Assembly: GCA_031835245.1 (NCBI GenBank)
Contig: JAVKOQ010000127.1
Location: 89,632-153,631 of the forward strand
DNA length: 64,000 nucleotides
Source: Balamuthia mandrillaris
Taxonomy: Eukaryota > Discosea > Longamoebia > Balamuthiidae
Direction: 5' to 3'
Part shown: in pieces, positions 13,582-30,884 of the stretch
Layout of the letters: every line of letters begins with the position of its first letter
Position numbering within the stretch: position 1 is the stretch's first letter
Translations under genes and position numbers: made by a program
The notes under the pieces: generated by a model
What the model saw: the letters and a program-made list of their open reading frames with translations, nothing else
Databases searched by the model: none
Told to the model about the DNA's origin: nothing

Positions 13582-14265
13582 GCAGAGCAACTCTCTCTTC
13601 CAAAAATGCCGTCCTCGTTGGCGCTGTCTCTCCGCCAAGTAGTGCAAGCCCGACAGCCCGCGTCGGCATCTCTTCCTCCCCCTTTGGTAATGCCCTTGCC
13701 GACAACACAAGTTGGGCGGTGCCACCGCTCTCGACCAAACCTTCAACGTCACCCCTTATTCCGTCAGCGAGTACTCGCTGCTTCCGTGTGTAAGAGAACC
13801 CCAGCAAGACAATTGCTGTCCCAACACTTGCTCGCGCTTTAGAGCTGAGGAAGTTCTGCAGTGGAACGAACCGTCCCCGGTCGCGTCGTCCTGGCCCCAG
13901 TGTTATAAGAAAAACCCAGGAAGAGGCAACCAACCGGCTGCTGCTGCTGCTGCTGCTGCTGCGGGCAATATAAATAAGGTGAACAACGCGCACCCATTTC
14001 CTGACTTCTTCTCCGCTCCATCGTCACCTGGGTCTAGGGTGTCGTTCGTGGGTGACTTTAAGTAGCAGAGAACAACTGCAACTCTCTCGGCCAGTAAGTG
14101 GTACTTGCAACAACAGCAAGAGCTCTGAGCTCCCCCCGCACTACACTACATTACAACCACTGCACTGGGCTTCCACTCAGCAGCTGTCATTACCCCCTTC
14201 GACAGGCGCAGGGTTAGCCTCATTCACACACACTGGCAGACGCCCCAACAGACAATCGCCACCTC

Positions 14266-19466
<5,201 letters not shown>

Positions 19467-19785
19467 GCGGTTGCGTTGTTATACGCTTTCGGCGCTTTCT
19501 GACCAATAAAAGTTAGAAGACAAGCACGCTGGCTTTTGTTTGTTTCTTGCCCGCTGGCCCTCATGCTCTTCCATGTCGGCTGTTGAGGTAGCCTAGGCCG
19601 CTTGGGGAGCATGCACATACCCATAGCAAAAGGCGAGTTAACCTCCTTCCTGGCTTGCTGCTGCTGCTGCGGATTTTCCATTTCGGCGGCTGTAGAGCAA
19701 CCAGAAGAGTCGCAGCTGTGTCTCGTCAGATAATACGCCGCCGAGGAGAAAAATAAAAAGGGGAGGAACAAACACAGACGAACCC

Positions 19786-20977
19786 ATGGCCGCGAGTTGG
19801 TTGTCCACGGTGAGCGCCTTTGTGCTGTTCAACCTGTTGTACTTTGTGGCGCCGGCGGCCTTTCTCCTCCTGCCAGTGTATGCCGTGTTCTGGACGAGCT
19901 ACGGCTGGCTGGTGACCTTGCTGTTGCTCCCCGTCTATTGCTTTTGGACCTTTGATGGGAGCGAGCGGAAGTTGGGCAGGCCGTGGCGGTTCTTCTACGA
20001 CAACCCTCTGCTCCACCCCTTGTTCGACTACTTCCCTCTTGAGCTCAAACGGGACGGACCTGAGCTGGATCCTCACCAAACTTACATCTTCACTGGTAAC
20101 GCTTCTTTCTCTTGAGCATCACTTTCTTGCTCCATTGCATTCTATGAAGTATCTTTTTTGTTTTTGATGAAAAGTGCATCCACATGGCGTTGTGGCGCTG
20201 AACAGAGCTATCTTTGCTTTCTCCAAGAACTTGCGGTGGAACAAAGTATTTCCAGGGATCGAAACGAGGGACTTGGTGGCCTCCACTGCCTTTCAATTGC
20301 CGATCATTCGGGAGGTGTGGCTGTGGACCAACTGCGTCGATGCCAGCCGTCCCGTTGCACTCAATGTGTTACGTAATGGAATGAGCGTGTTGGTCTACCC
20401 TGGTGGTCCGTGCCTTCCTTATTCCTTTTTTTTTTTGGTGCATGTGACGCTCATTGTTCCTCTTTCTTACTTCCTCTTCTTTCTTGTCGTTTCGTTCTTT
20501 CTTTTGGGTTGTTTGAAATGAACAACTACAGGAGAGGCTGAACAGATCAGGACGGACTATGGCAAAGAAATCCTTTGGTTGCGGTCGAGGAAGGGCTTTG
20601 TGCGTTTGGCGCTGGAGACCGGCTCGCCCATCGTTCCGGTCTACGTCTTTGGAGAGACGTCCCTCTACAAGACCTTCAACTTCGCAAAGGGCTTTCGCTT
20701 GTGGCTCTCGAAACGGTTTCGTGTGGCCGCGCCCCTCTTTTGGGGCCGTTTTCTGGCGACTCCTTTCTCTGTTCCGCTCATTGCTGTGGCTGGAGAACCC
20801 ATTGCTGTGCCTCCTAGGAAAAAGAAGACAACGAAACAAGGAGAGCAAGAGGAAGAGAGGGTGTCGGAAGAGGAAGTGGATCGGGTGCATGCTCAGTATA
20901 TAGAAGCGTTGACTCGCCTCTTTAATACTCACAAGAAGGAACTGGGATACGCTGACAGAGAACTGGTCATTCTGTAG
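19786..20977 (+). CDS. Diacylglycerol acyltransferase, DGAT2 family
   Basis: Three exons (19786-20095, 20175-20405, 20532-20977) join in phase to give 328 residues, the usual DGAT2 length. Two hydrophobic segments at residues 8-55 would form the membrane hairpin. YFP lies in FDYFPLEL, and the catalytic HPHG is at about 20177-20188, directly after intron 1. Also present are a family block reading STAFQLPIIREVWLW, VYPGGEAEQ across intron 2, and GFVRLALETGSPIVPVYVFGE. The reaction is acyl-CoA plus diacylglycerol (or mono-acylglycerol or wax alcohol) to neutral lipid, at the ER or lipid droplet. An inserted Lys/Glu-rich loop near residue 275 is not usual. It is convergent with the CoA-transferase gene (96 bp). 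Confidence 0.92.
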
Positions 20978-21073
20978 ATAACGACACCCCACACGGGTGG
21001 CGAAAAAGAATACACTGATAGGATATGTTTCAAGTGTTCCTTGTTTTGTGGTTTTATCGTATTCGCACAACAT

Positions 21074-23061
21074 TCAGGCACATGCACCACTTTCTCGAAG
21101 TCTCCGAATGGTCTCTTGGTTATATCCTAATACAGAGGACAGTAGTTCGTCTGTATGTTGTCCAAGCACAGGTGGCGCTGATCTTATCTTTGCCTTCGTA
21201 CGGCTGAATTTAACGGGTGGACCTGAGAGAGAACGTTAACGTGATGGAGAAGAACGAATGGAGCAGTCAAACCTGTGACACTGATAGTTCCGGCTGTCGG
21301 ATGCTCCACTTTCTGCAGCATATCTCGATGTAGAACTTGTGGGTCTTGAAAAACTTCTCGTATGGTATTGATGGGTCCACAAGGCACCTTCACGGAATCT
21401 AGCAGAGTAACCCACTCACTCGTTGTTTGTGTCTTGATAATGTCGGACAGTAATGCTATCAATTCTTTCCGGTTCTGCACTCTCTTGGGGTTTGTCTTGA
21501 ACTTCTCATCAGAACTCAACTCAGGTCTTCCAATCACCTTTTCTGTCAAAGGTTAGGACTTGCCATGCTATGAGAGAGAGAGAGAGAGAGAGAGCGAAAG
21601 CAAACCTCACACAACCGCTGGAATTGACCATCGTTGAGAGCGCCGATAAGAATGTGACCACGGTTAGCCGTTGCAAATGCTTGATAAGGTACAATGCTGG
21701 AGTGTGCGGTGCCCATTCTCTTGGGCTCCATTCCACCAATAAGATAACTGCTAGCAACGTTGGCCAATGTGGCCACCTTTCTCCACGCAAAAATGTCATC
21801 AGAGTAATTACTGGATGACAAAAATGGTGAATACATACCTGCGACTCTAACAGAGAAACATCTATCTTCTGTCCTTTGCCGCTCTTTTCACGGGCGTATA
21901 GGGCAGCTATAATAGCTCCATGGGCGTAGAGTCCTGCACATATATCTGTTAACGCCACTCCTGTCTGCCCGTATGAACATCCGTCATTACAAGAGTGCCG
22001 AGAGGAAGAGAGGGAGAGGGAAGGAGAGAGAATAAGAGTAATACCTTAACGGGAGCACCTTCCTCAGGTCCTGTAATGCTCATCAAACCACCAAAGCCAG
22101 ATACCATCACATCGTAGGCCAGACGGTCCTTATACGGTCCATCAGGCCCAAACCTTGTAGAACAATGTGAACGCCCGTTAGAATCTGTTGCGCAAGGAAG
22201 GGAGAAGAAGAGCGCAAACCCAGTGAGAGAGAGATAGATGAGGCGTGGATTTAACGTGCTGAGAGCGGAGTAACCAACGCCGAGACTATCCGCTTTGCCA
22301 GGCGCAAAGTTTTCAATCAATACATCCGCGTGCTTCGCAAGCTCATGCACTATCTTCAATCCTTGCGGCTGTGTGTCATGATATAGCATGCAAAGAGTCA
22401 GCAAAAGAAGGAACACAAGAGAGAGAGAACCTTCTTCAAGTCAACAGCAATACTTTTCTTATTTCGATTGCACGATATGAAATAGGCGCTCTCATCTGTG
22501 CACCCAAAAAGAAAGAGAGGAACGACAAGAAAGAAAGAACGCGAAAGAGCCTTTGTGAGAACTTCTACACAAAATAAGGAGAAAACGGAAGACGAAAGAA
22601 GAAGAAAGCGTACGGCCTTTGGCAGTGAAAGGAGGACCCCAGGTGCGGGTGTCATCGCCGGTGCCAGGCACCTCCACCTTCCAGATCTCGGCGCCAAGGT
22701 CGCCCAGCACCATGGAACAATACGGCGCTGCCAATATTCTTCCCAAGTCCAGTACTTTAACACCAGCCAACGGCCCTTTTGCTGCTGCGTCTTCTTCATC
22801 CTCCTTCTCTTTTGCCTCTTGTTGCGTGGCAAAGGAACGACGCCGGTCGCCCAAAGGTGTTGTTATCGTCGGGTATAGAGGTAACGTTACTGCACGTTGA
22901 ACAAAGGAAGAAAGAGGAAAGAAGGATCTGTTTATGCCGCTGCTGCGACGGCTCAGCAAAGAGAGGCTGCTCTTGGAAGAATAGGTGCGGCGCCATGGAC
23001 TGGAGGAGAAGGGACACATGCAGCGCTCCGTCGTCGCTCTTCTCCGTGCCGCCTTCTTCAT
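21074..23061 (-). CDS. Mitochondrial class III CoA-transferase (SUGCT-like)
   Basis: This is a multi-exon gene. The ATG at 23061 opens an Arg/Ser-rich presequence that fits mitochondrial import; further in-frame ATGs lie upstream in AT-rich DNA, so the start is a choice. Family blocks in order are [79 protein letters not shown], then [18 protein letters not shown] with the catalytic Asp. Next come [17 protein letters not shown] and [16 protein letters not shown]. The last exon starts after an intron at about 21224-21275 and ends [15 protein letters not shown], with the stop at 21074. Human SUGCT moves CoA from succinyl-CoA to glutarate, and this pattern is the closest I recognise. Other CaiB/BaiF substrates cannot be excluded. 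Confidence 0.85.
21574..21595 (+). repeat. (GA)n microsatellite in a CoA-transferase intron
   Basis: The tract reads (TC)n on the coding strand of this minus-strand gene. Confidence 0.85.
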
Positions 23062-23240
23062 TCTTTGTATTTGAATATTTTGAATATTTTCGATATTTTT
23101 CATATGTTGCAAAATTTCGAATATGTAAACGATAAAATCAATAAACAAAACAAAAATCGGTGCATTCTTTCTTCTTCTTTGCTTCTTTTCTTCCTTGCTG
23201 TGTCGTTTGCTTGCTTCGTCCCAATCGTTTGTTTGCTTTC

Positions 23241-23682
23241 TCATTTGCGGAACAAACGAGAGAAGTAGCCTCTGCCATCTTTGAATCGTCGCATGACAAT
23301 CTCCAAGCCTTGCAGCTGAGGGAGGTCCTCCTCTCTGCCCACCTCCTTCAAGTAACGCGCCGTGTGGGCATAAATGAGATCAGCTGGAGCTACCAGGAAC
23401 TCGCAGGCCTGGTGTCCCATGGCCACGCAGCTCACCTCCACGGTGCCCAGTTGAACGGTGGACTCCACTCCAGCTCTGTGGGCGGTGGCGGAGATGCATT
23501 CCTCCAAGTAGGAGTTGACGTAGCCGCAGTTCAGAATGCACACTGGAGAGTGGGGACGTGAGCTGTGCTGCCGCTTGCCCTTTTGGTCGCTATCTTCCTC
23601 TCTTTGGGCGTTTATATAGGCAGATGCTTCGAAGCTATTTTTAACGGTGTACCTGAAAAAAAAAACATGAGTGGAGATGTGC

Positions 23683-23755
<73 letters not shown>

Positions 23756-25507
23756 GACACAAAGATACCGTATGAAAAAGTTCTTGAACTTATTCTTGAA
23801 ATCAAAGTTGAGCAGCGAGAGTGAGGAGGCGATGCTGAGCTTGCCCCACCCGAGGTGTTGCAAGATCTTCGGCAGAGAGAATATCTTCAACAAGAAATAG
23901 TCCTCCAATTCAAACCTATTGCAGAAACAATTATCAGAATTGTATGCTTCTTTCTTGCATAAGAAAATACATACTTCGAGGCGATGGGAACAACTCTGTC
24001 GAAAAACTTATAATCGCTTTGGGCGAAGCAACGACCAAAGTCGTAGAGAAAGTTGGTAGCGAAGGAGCGGGCAATGCTCTCTTGCTCCTTCAATTTCCTC
24101 CGGTCGTCACCTTGTTCCACCAAAAGGTCTCTCACCACTTTGAAAAAGGTTGTGGCCAATGTTTCTGCACGAAGGAACACGTATCTGTTTTTCCCAGTGA
24201 CAACAACAGAAAAAGAATGTAAGTACATACTCGAATAGAAGAATTAAAGCAGGAACTGCTGACCTCTCTTCTCCGTTGAGAATAACTTCACCCTTGGAGG
24301 GACTGCACACTAACGTGGAGAACAGCTGAGTATAGCGAGTGGTCATGTTGGCCTTGAGCTCTTCCTGCTTGGCAAGATCCTCCGAAGAGATGGTGGAAAT
24401 GAGATGAGCATTCTCCAACTTGCTCTCGATGCGCTTTGGCAGCTGCTTTCTGCCCACAATGGGAAAGTTCACTGTCACACCAGCTTTGTTCTTTTGTTGT
24501 GAGGTGCCACCTCTTTTACTTGCGGGCGGCGTGTCGGCCTGCCTTTCGGAAAGGAGGGCTTTCGTAGAGGCTGTAAATGCTTCCTTGGCGTCCATGGCAT
24601 GAAACTGGACCAGTTGGGAGCTCTTATCTGGCAGCCCAAAGCTCTTGTAGCATTCCTTGACATGAGTCTCTGCCTGGTGAGGGTAAGTAACAATACAATA
24701 GCAATAAGGATCTCCTCTGGCTCTGCAGAAGAGTTCGACGCAACAGAATTTCGTATTAAAGCAGGCATCCGTCCAGCCAGCCGCAAAGCCGCACCAGTAG
24801 TTGCACACAGTGGTGTACTTCTCTTCCTTCTTATCACCTGGAACTTTCCTCACAGAGGGATGAAGCTTCGGTGGAGGAATCTTTCTCTTTCGCCAGGCAT
24901 CCGCCTCAAAGGAAAACGGTTGCTTGCCGATAGACCGGAAAACGTCCTCCGTGACTGTGAGGAAGGCATCCTTCATGTCCAGAGTAGAACGACCCGAATA
25001 TCTTGATATGAAAGATCAGCACCAATCGGAAATGATACCAATGGTAAAGTCCAAACCAAGTTTTTAATACGTACACGAACATCATAGGTCCCAAGCCATA
25101 GAGATCCATGCCGGTTTTTCCGCTGTACTTGGAGAATGCCCTGCAATCGCCCATTCCGCTGACGTACCCAAAGTCGTACAGCAGCTTGGCTGTGAGTTCT
25201 TCTGTATAGTCTTGATAAACACTGCCCGAGGCTGTTTCTTCATTCTCTTCACCGAGTTTTCCTTGTTGGGCAAAGCCTGATAGTACATAATTAGCCTGTG
25301 AGCGTTGGCCAGCAGTTGTCAGCTGCTTCTTATGGACACCGAAGAAGCCAAAGTTTTCTCTCAAGGAAGTGAAGAAATCCACCGACATCGCGCTAGCACG
25401 CACTAGGATCAACCTCTCTTCTACCGCAACGTTGCTGCTGTTCTTCAGCCAGTTTCCAACATTTATTGAGATCGTTCCTATTTGGATATTAGCTAGTGCC
25501 GAATGAT

Positions 25508-25542
<35 letters not shown>

Positions 25543-25549
25543 ACAGAGG

Positions 25550-25586
<37 letters not shown>

Positions 25587-26048
25587 ACAGCGCGAGAGAA
25601 GAGGAAGGGAGAGACTGTCTGAAACCATTATCTACAGAACGAACACAATTGCTGAAATATCCGTCAACATATCTTTCAGCTTTGTAGACCAAGGGAACGA
25701 GGTGCGGAGGCACGTTCTTAATGCTGCGGATTACCATCTTGTCTCTTATCAGGGCCTCAGTATCCAAAGTCAGTAAATGTCGCTTCTTTTTAGACTTCTT
25801 CTTGGGCTTTGCCGCTTCTTTGGAATCGCCTTGCCCCTCGTGGGATGACTTCGCCTTCGATACACTCTTTTTAACTTGATTGCCTTCATCATCTGTCGCC
25901 TCTTCGAAGGTTGCGTCAGAACTAGCCTGCGAGTCGGATGCAGGAACTGGGTTGTCGCTCGAAGAGACAGACTCACTGGAGTCTTCCTCATCTTGTACGA
26001 CCTCTCTATTGGGCATAAAAACAAAAATAGAAAAAAAGCGGTTGTGAG

Positions 26049-26097
<49 letters not shown>

Positions 26098-28231
26098 TAC
26101 TACCCAACAGCATCATTAGTCCAGATGCTCGGCTGAGCTTTAAGCGAAAGCAAATACAACGCATCCTATTAATTGTGGGTTAGCGCGTCAATATGTATGC
26201 CAATTCGCCCAGCAGATGCAACAAACCTCGTCATCAATGAAATGTATGTTGCTTAAGAAACTTTGAGCTTCTTTGGAATGAGCAAATTCGTACTCATGGG
26301 CCTGACATTCGTTCAAAGGCTGCAAACACCTATTCATCATGCTCATGAACTCAAAGTTGATCATCCCACTTCGCGTGTAGGGCTTGTTACCATCCAAGAT
26401 AAATGTACAGTCTCGCAAGAACAGGGCTGAAAGGGATAGCTGTTAGTTAAACACAAAAATAACAAAGATAGTATGGACTAACCAAAGTATGGAAGCTTGG
26501 GGAAGGGTCTCTTCTTGAATTCTTGGAAGTAGGAACTGAAGTTTTGTTGGCTTGAAAACAGATCCTCCAAGCTTCTGAACAAAGCCATATCTTTTTCTGA
26601 TAATAGCTATAATATTATTGAAGAAAACAACCATTAGCGAGTTCGTATACCCACGCGAATCAACCAAATGATTAGGAATGGCAGTAATACGTACATCCCA
26701 GGTATCTCGAAGTCTTCGGATAGTGCTGTTGTTGAGTGCAGAGAGAATAGTGATGACGGAGTTGAAGTTGTTGAGCTGAAGGAAGCAACTAGCCAGGCGA
26801 ATGAACTTACGAAGCACTGCCGTCTGGTCTTTCTTTCTTGTCATCAGGATCTCTGTCACTACCCAATAACTCAGCTTGAACATTAAGATGAGAAGGGAAG
26901 AAAGAGAGAAATAAGAATGAAGGAGAAAGAAAGCATAAGAAGATGAGGACGACAACAAAGAGCAGCAGTAGCAGAAGAGGAAGAGGAAGGCGTTAGAACT
27001 AACACGAAAGCCAAAAAGAAAAAAGAGAGTGGGCAACTTACTTCGTTGAATCGACTGATATACGTGGTCACATTAGGTGATCGTGTGTTCCTCTCTGCTG
27101 GATAGCGAACATAATAAAGCAACTCTCTGGGGTTAATCTGTCTAAACAGCTCAAAGTCCAACATGGTCATCTCACGGGCAAGAGTGTTGGAAGCAATGTC
27201 CATAAAATCTACTGCCTTACTAGTGGAAGCGACACCATCCGTCAAGCTGCCTCTCCTTTGGGATATCTGAGAAGCAAAGGAAGTAAGTCTTGGCTTGGCT
27301 GTGCCCATTTCCTCCTTCTCTTCCTCGGTGGTCTCCGAGAGTTCATCAGATGTGCTCGAGGAGGAGCCACGCGTCGCTTGGTGTTGTTGTTGTGCCAATG
27401 AAGTGTGTGGTTGTTGCTGCGTTGGTGCTGATGTTACTCTGAGGGACAACAGCTTGAAGGCGTTGAGAGCGTCCGGTTTGTGCTCTCTGATGGTGTTCAA
27501 CAGGAGATTGACGTTGGTGTAGTTGAAGTCCTGGGGATAGCACTCCCACCATATCTTGACGAAATCCAGCATCCTAAAACGCCAGCATGGTCTATTGTCA
27601 GAGAAGGAAGAAGCAGAGAAGAGAGCAAGGAAGCAAAGGAGCAAGAGAAACGCAGGAAGAAAGAATGCAAAGGGAGGAAAGAATAGAAATAGCGGGCTGC
27701 AGCGCAGAAGGAACAAGAAAAGAGCATGGAAGTGCAGAGACAACAGAGCAGAGAGGAAAGAGAAATGACGGTGTTACCTTTCTGGGTTATACTTCTTGTT
27801 TCCGCTGCTTTGGAGGGAACAAGCCACCACGAACGTGAATGAAAAAAAAAACATGAGTCAAGGGACAACAGCTGTAACACCTTCTCAACAGAGAACAGTA
27901 AAGCAAAAGAGAGAGAGAGAGAGAGAGAATAATGCTAAAAAAAAAGATATTGTTCAGTCCACAGTTGTGCCATGTCGCCCTCAGCCGGCAAGAACATGGG
28001 GTACGTCAACAGGAACGCCTTCATATTCTCTTTCATCAAAAAAAAAAGGTTTCAGCCAGGAAACTCGCTTCACAAAAAAACCGTACGAACTACAAACAAA
28101 CCGTCGTCTTTGGTGGCCACCATGGTTTTGGCCAAGCTCTCAAAGGCTTGCGTCTTGCTGATCTCCGGGGCAGGCCCGTCAGCACCAGCCGCCACGCCTA
28201 TTGTTCCGGAACGGCCAGCTCTCTGCTCCAT
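23241..28231 (-). CDS. Long RasGEF protein with C-terminal V4R-type domains
   Basis: This gene has more than ten exons. It starts at 28231 ([16 protein letters not shown]). A RasGEF_N segment follows ([19 protein letters not shown] near 28000, continuing with [12 protein letters not shown]). The CDC25-type catalytic domain begins near 27190: [56 protein letters not shown]. It ends [15 protein letters not shown] near 26125. After a (GA)n intron the frame continues in phase (GG|A) into an acidic/Lys linker. Two copies of a Bet3/V4R-like fold follow; the clearest are [15 protein letters not shown] near 24730 and [17 protein letters not shown] near 23540. The protein stops at 23241. RasGEFs load Ras with GTP. 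V4R domains bind small ligands in bacterial regulators, so ligand-controlled Ras activation is inference. Some N-terminal splice sites are uncertain. Confidence 0.78.
23686..23752 (+). repeat. (GA)n microsatellite, RasGEF-V4R intron
   Basis: About 33 units with one slip lie in an intron of the minus-strand RasGEF gene and read CT on its coding strand. Confidence 0.9.
25511..25583 (+). repeat. Two (GA)n tracts in one RasGEF-V4R intron
   Basis: The tracts at about 25511-25539 and 25554-25583 are separated by a short AGAACAG-like spacer. The spacer recurs just after the second tract, which suggests a local duplication of tract plus flank. Confidence 0.85.
26051..26094 (+). repeat. (GA)n microsatellite, RasGEF-V4R intron
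   Basis: The tract lies in the intron joining the RasGEF domain to the acidic linker. It reads CT on the coding strand. Confidence 0.9.
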
Positions 28232-29119
28232 GTTTTGTTGTTTTGCCTGCTTCCAGCCCGCCGGTCTTTTTGTTGCTGTTTTAACCTTTTGCTTGTTGTT
28301 CTTTGGTGGGTCGTACGTAGTTCGGGTATCGATGACTATCTATCTCCCACGCTCCTTTTCTCCGTTGACTTTTTAGTTTTGGATAACCCTTACGATTTTT
28401 TTTTTTTGTTACAACCTATGAAAAAGGTTTTTCTTTGCGCGTGGAGCAGGCCAGTATTAAACCATTAAGCGGTGGGAGCAACGTTGCTTTTGTCATTTGT
28501 GCATTTTTTTTTTGGTTTATGCCCTATCTGGTAGTTATCTGACAGGGCATTGGGTGGACCGTTAGATCACGTGTTATATTGCGACAACTAATTTTAGCAT
28601 TTAAGGTCAATCCAATTAGAAAATTAATGATGAGTTTCATTATTGGTTACCTGGTAGCACCGCTATTAGCCATGCAACTCGGAAGTTTTTTTTTGTTTGC
28701 TGAGATGATGTCTGTTGTTGGGGGAGACGCGTAGCAAAAACGACGGTCTCTGACCAAACTGAAATAGGGCTCTTCGGGTGATGCTAGCCTCTCTCTCTCT
28801 CTCTCTCTGGTGAGAATAAAAATATTCTCTGTTTTTCTTCTAGCCCGAAGCGTTGAAAACCGGACCCTTGTTGGTTGAGAATAGAGGAATTAAGAGGACA
28901 ATATTTTAATAAGCTCCACCCGTAGAAAACGGTCACTATCGATCGGTGTTTTGATGAACGCAAAAGCGGCGAGGATGAAAAAGAAAGCAACGCGGCAAAT
29001 GGTAATTGCGTGTTGTCCTCTTCCAACATGATAGGTGGCACAATGGGGAGGTGATGATGACGACGATGACGATGATGATGATGGCTGACAAGGTTGTTGT
29101 GTTCGCACGGGTTTTTTTT
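28232..29119. other. Intergenic region, no gene seen
   Basis: This is the upstream region of the RasGEF gene and downstream region of the sideroflexin gene. It has poly-T runs, a short (CT)n at about 28791-28808, and a (GAT/GAC)n stretch near 29057-29082 that probably lies in the sideroflexin 3' untranslated region. No convincing coding frame. Confidence 0.5.
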
Positions 29120-29786
29120 TCAAAGGCCTTTGTTGTAGATGGCGTACAGCACTGGTTGGCCGTTCTTGCGGGTGAGCCCTTGGAAGTGACTCTCCAGTTG
29201 ATTGACTGGCACCTAAAATTTGCATTGACGCATTGTCCTCCAATATCAGATATCGCAGGAGCAAGCAAGATAGGATGAAAGAAGAGGGTTGTAAAAACTT
29301 CTAACCTTTGCGAATTGAGGGTACATGCCAAGAGCAACTGGATAGGCCCAGAGGTACTGCAGACCCACCAGAGATATGAGGACCGGCGCTGACAGGTATG
29401 GTTTGCTTTGGAAGAGGCGTGTGCTCTCCAACCGCTGCATCACTATCGGCGGTACCACCAACCCTATTTCCGACATCATCAGAAGTAAGTAGAGTGAGAG
29501 ATGAGGGCTGAGATGGAGAGGCGAACCAGGAATGTTGGCAAAGACACGCGAGGTGACCGTTTGACTGATGGCAGACACGCCGGCCTTTTTACTGAGGCCA
29601 ATGTTATCACCATCCTCGTTCTTGAGCTCAATGCCCTTCAACACCTCGTTGTTACGCATCAGAGATATGTTGAACAGATTGGCAGCAGAAATGGCCACAA
29701 ATGGAGTCAACCGAAGGCACAACTGTTTAGCCACTGCCCCAATTCGCATCCTATATATGCCATTAGTAGAAAATAAAATGAAGTTC

Positions 29787-29827
<41 letters not shown>

Positions 29828-30740
29828 TAACCGTTTGACGAGGACAGGCAGACCAACGGCGGTACCCATGCTGGTAATTAATGCGCCAGCATATGACCCT
29901 CCCATTTGAGCGTAACTCATCTCGTTTGAGGCGTTCCTGTTCGCATAGTTCAGGCATACGTTGTACGTCTTTTTTTTCGTTAGCATTTCTGATGAAACAA
30001 AGAAGGAGGAAGGAGGAAGGAGGAAGGAGGAAGGAGGAAGGAGGAAGGAGGAAGGAGGAAGGAGGAAGGAGGAAGGAGGAAGGAGGAAGGAGGAAGGAGG
30101 AAGGAGGAAGGAGGAAGGAGGAAGGAGGAAGGAGGAAGGAGGAAGGAGGAAGGAGGAAGGAGAACCTGGTTACAAAAGTGAAGGAACAAGGAGATGCCCG
30201 TGTAGTTGACGGCGCTCAACATGGCACCCATGGCCAACATGTTGTAAGGCACTTGGAAAGACATACGAAAGACAGCAGGGATAATCTGTCCAGTGTCCGG
30301 ATGCACTGTTTTTTTTTTTAAAAAAAAAAACAAGAGACACACAGAATGAGATACATCAAACAGAATTGTTTGTTTAAAAAAAAGTGGGCAGACTCTTTTA
30401 TACCAGCAGCATCGCTGATACGCTTGGCCTCCCACAGGTCTTCCTCGGTGACGTTTGCTGCAGAAGAAGAAGAAGAGGAGAACAGGCCGCCTTCCTTGTA
30501 GGAGCGTAACAAGCGCTGCGCCGCAAGGATCTTCTCCTTGGAGTAAAACAGAGTACGCATGTCGCATACCTCCCAAAAGTGGTTCAGCCGTCCCACAAAG
30601 GTGGACTGGTCATACCTCGGGGCGTCCAAGTTGAGGTTGGGGGGTGGCCCAACGCTCCTTCCTCTCTTCTTCTCCTCCCCCTGTCCTTGGGGCTGTGGCA
30701 TGTCTCTTTTGTCCATCTTCCTCTCTTTCCGGTCGGTCAT
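29120..30740 (-). CDS. Sideroflexin (mitochondrial serine/amino-acid carrier family)
   Basis: The gene has about seven exons. The ATG at 30740 is followed by a 40-residue Lys/Gln-rich extension, then the family entry APRYDQSTFVGRLNHFWEVC. Next are VHPDTGQIIPAVFRMSFQVP, NYTGISLFLHFCNQ joined to YNVCLNYANRNAS, PFVAISAANLFNISLMR, GVSAISQTVTSRVFANIPG, VVPPIVMQRLE, YPVALGMYPQFAKV, and the near-invariant C-terminus AIYNKGL before the stop at 29120. Sideroflexins are inner-membrane proteins; SFXN1 imports serine into mitochondria for one-carbon metabolism. The N-terminal extension is longer than in animals. The gene shares a 144-bp divergent promoter with TMX2. Confidence 0.92.
29791..29824 (+). repeat. 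(GA)n microsatellite, sideroflexin intron
   Basis: The tract reads CT on the coding strand. Confidence 0.9.
30004..30161 (+). repeat. (GGAGGAA)n minisatellite in a sideroflexin intron
   Basis: About 22 perfect 7-bp units lie between two coding exons and read TTCCTCC on the coding strand. The unit is not a multiple of three, which fits an intron. Confidence 0.92.
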
Positions 30741-30884
30741 ATCGTGACGACCCGTAAAATTATTTTATGTCGTCATAATAAATCATCACGACGACACGAT
30801 GCCAAATCCTCGTGACGACGAGGATACATCAGGTCGTCCTGAGATTTACAGCCAGAAAACAAAAAAGAGAGAGAAGAGAGGAGA
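30741..30884. promoter_or_regulatory. Divergent promoter with TGACGAC/GTCGTCA cluster
   Basis: The 144 bp between the sideroflexin and TMX2 start codons hold repeated CRE/ATF-half-site-like words: CGTGACGACC (about 30743), GTCGTCAT (about 30769), ATCACGACGAC (about 30784), CGTGACGACG (30811) and GGTCGTCC (about 30832). Copies occur in both orientations. Confidence 0.45.

Noticed and set aside
13469-13993. A 174-codon minus-strand open frame
   Set aside because: It covers the palindrome cluster and the opposite strand of the ABC leader region, has no recognisable domain and its tail translates the GGATAT repeats.
30004-30161. Regular GGAGGAA array as a CRISPR-like array
   Set aside because: The units are 7 bp with no spacers; it is a minisatellite in an intron of a eukaryotic gene.
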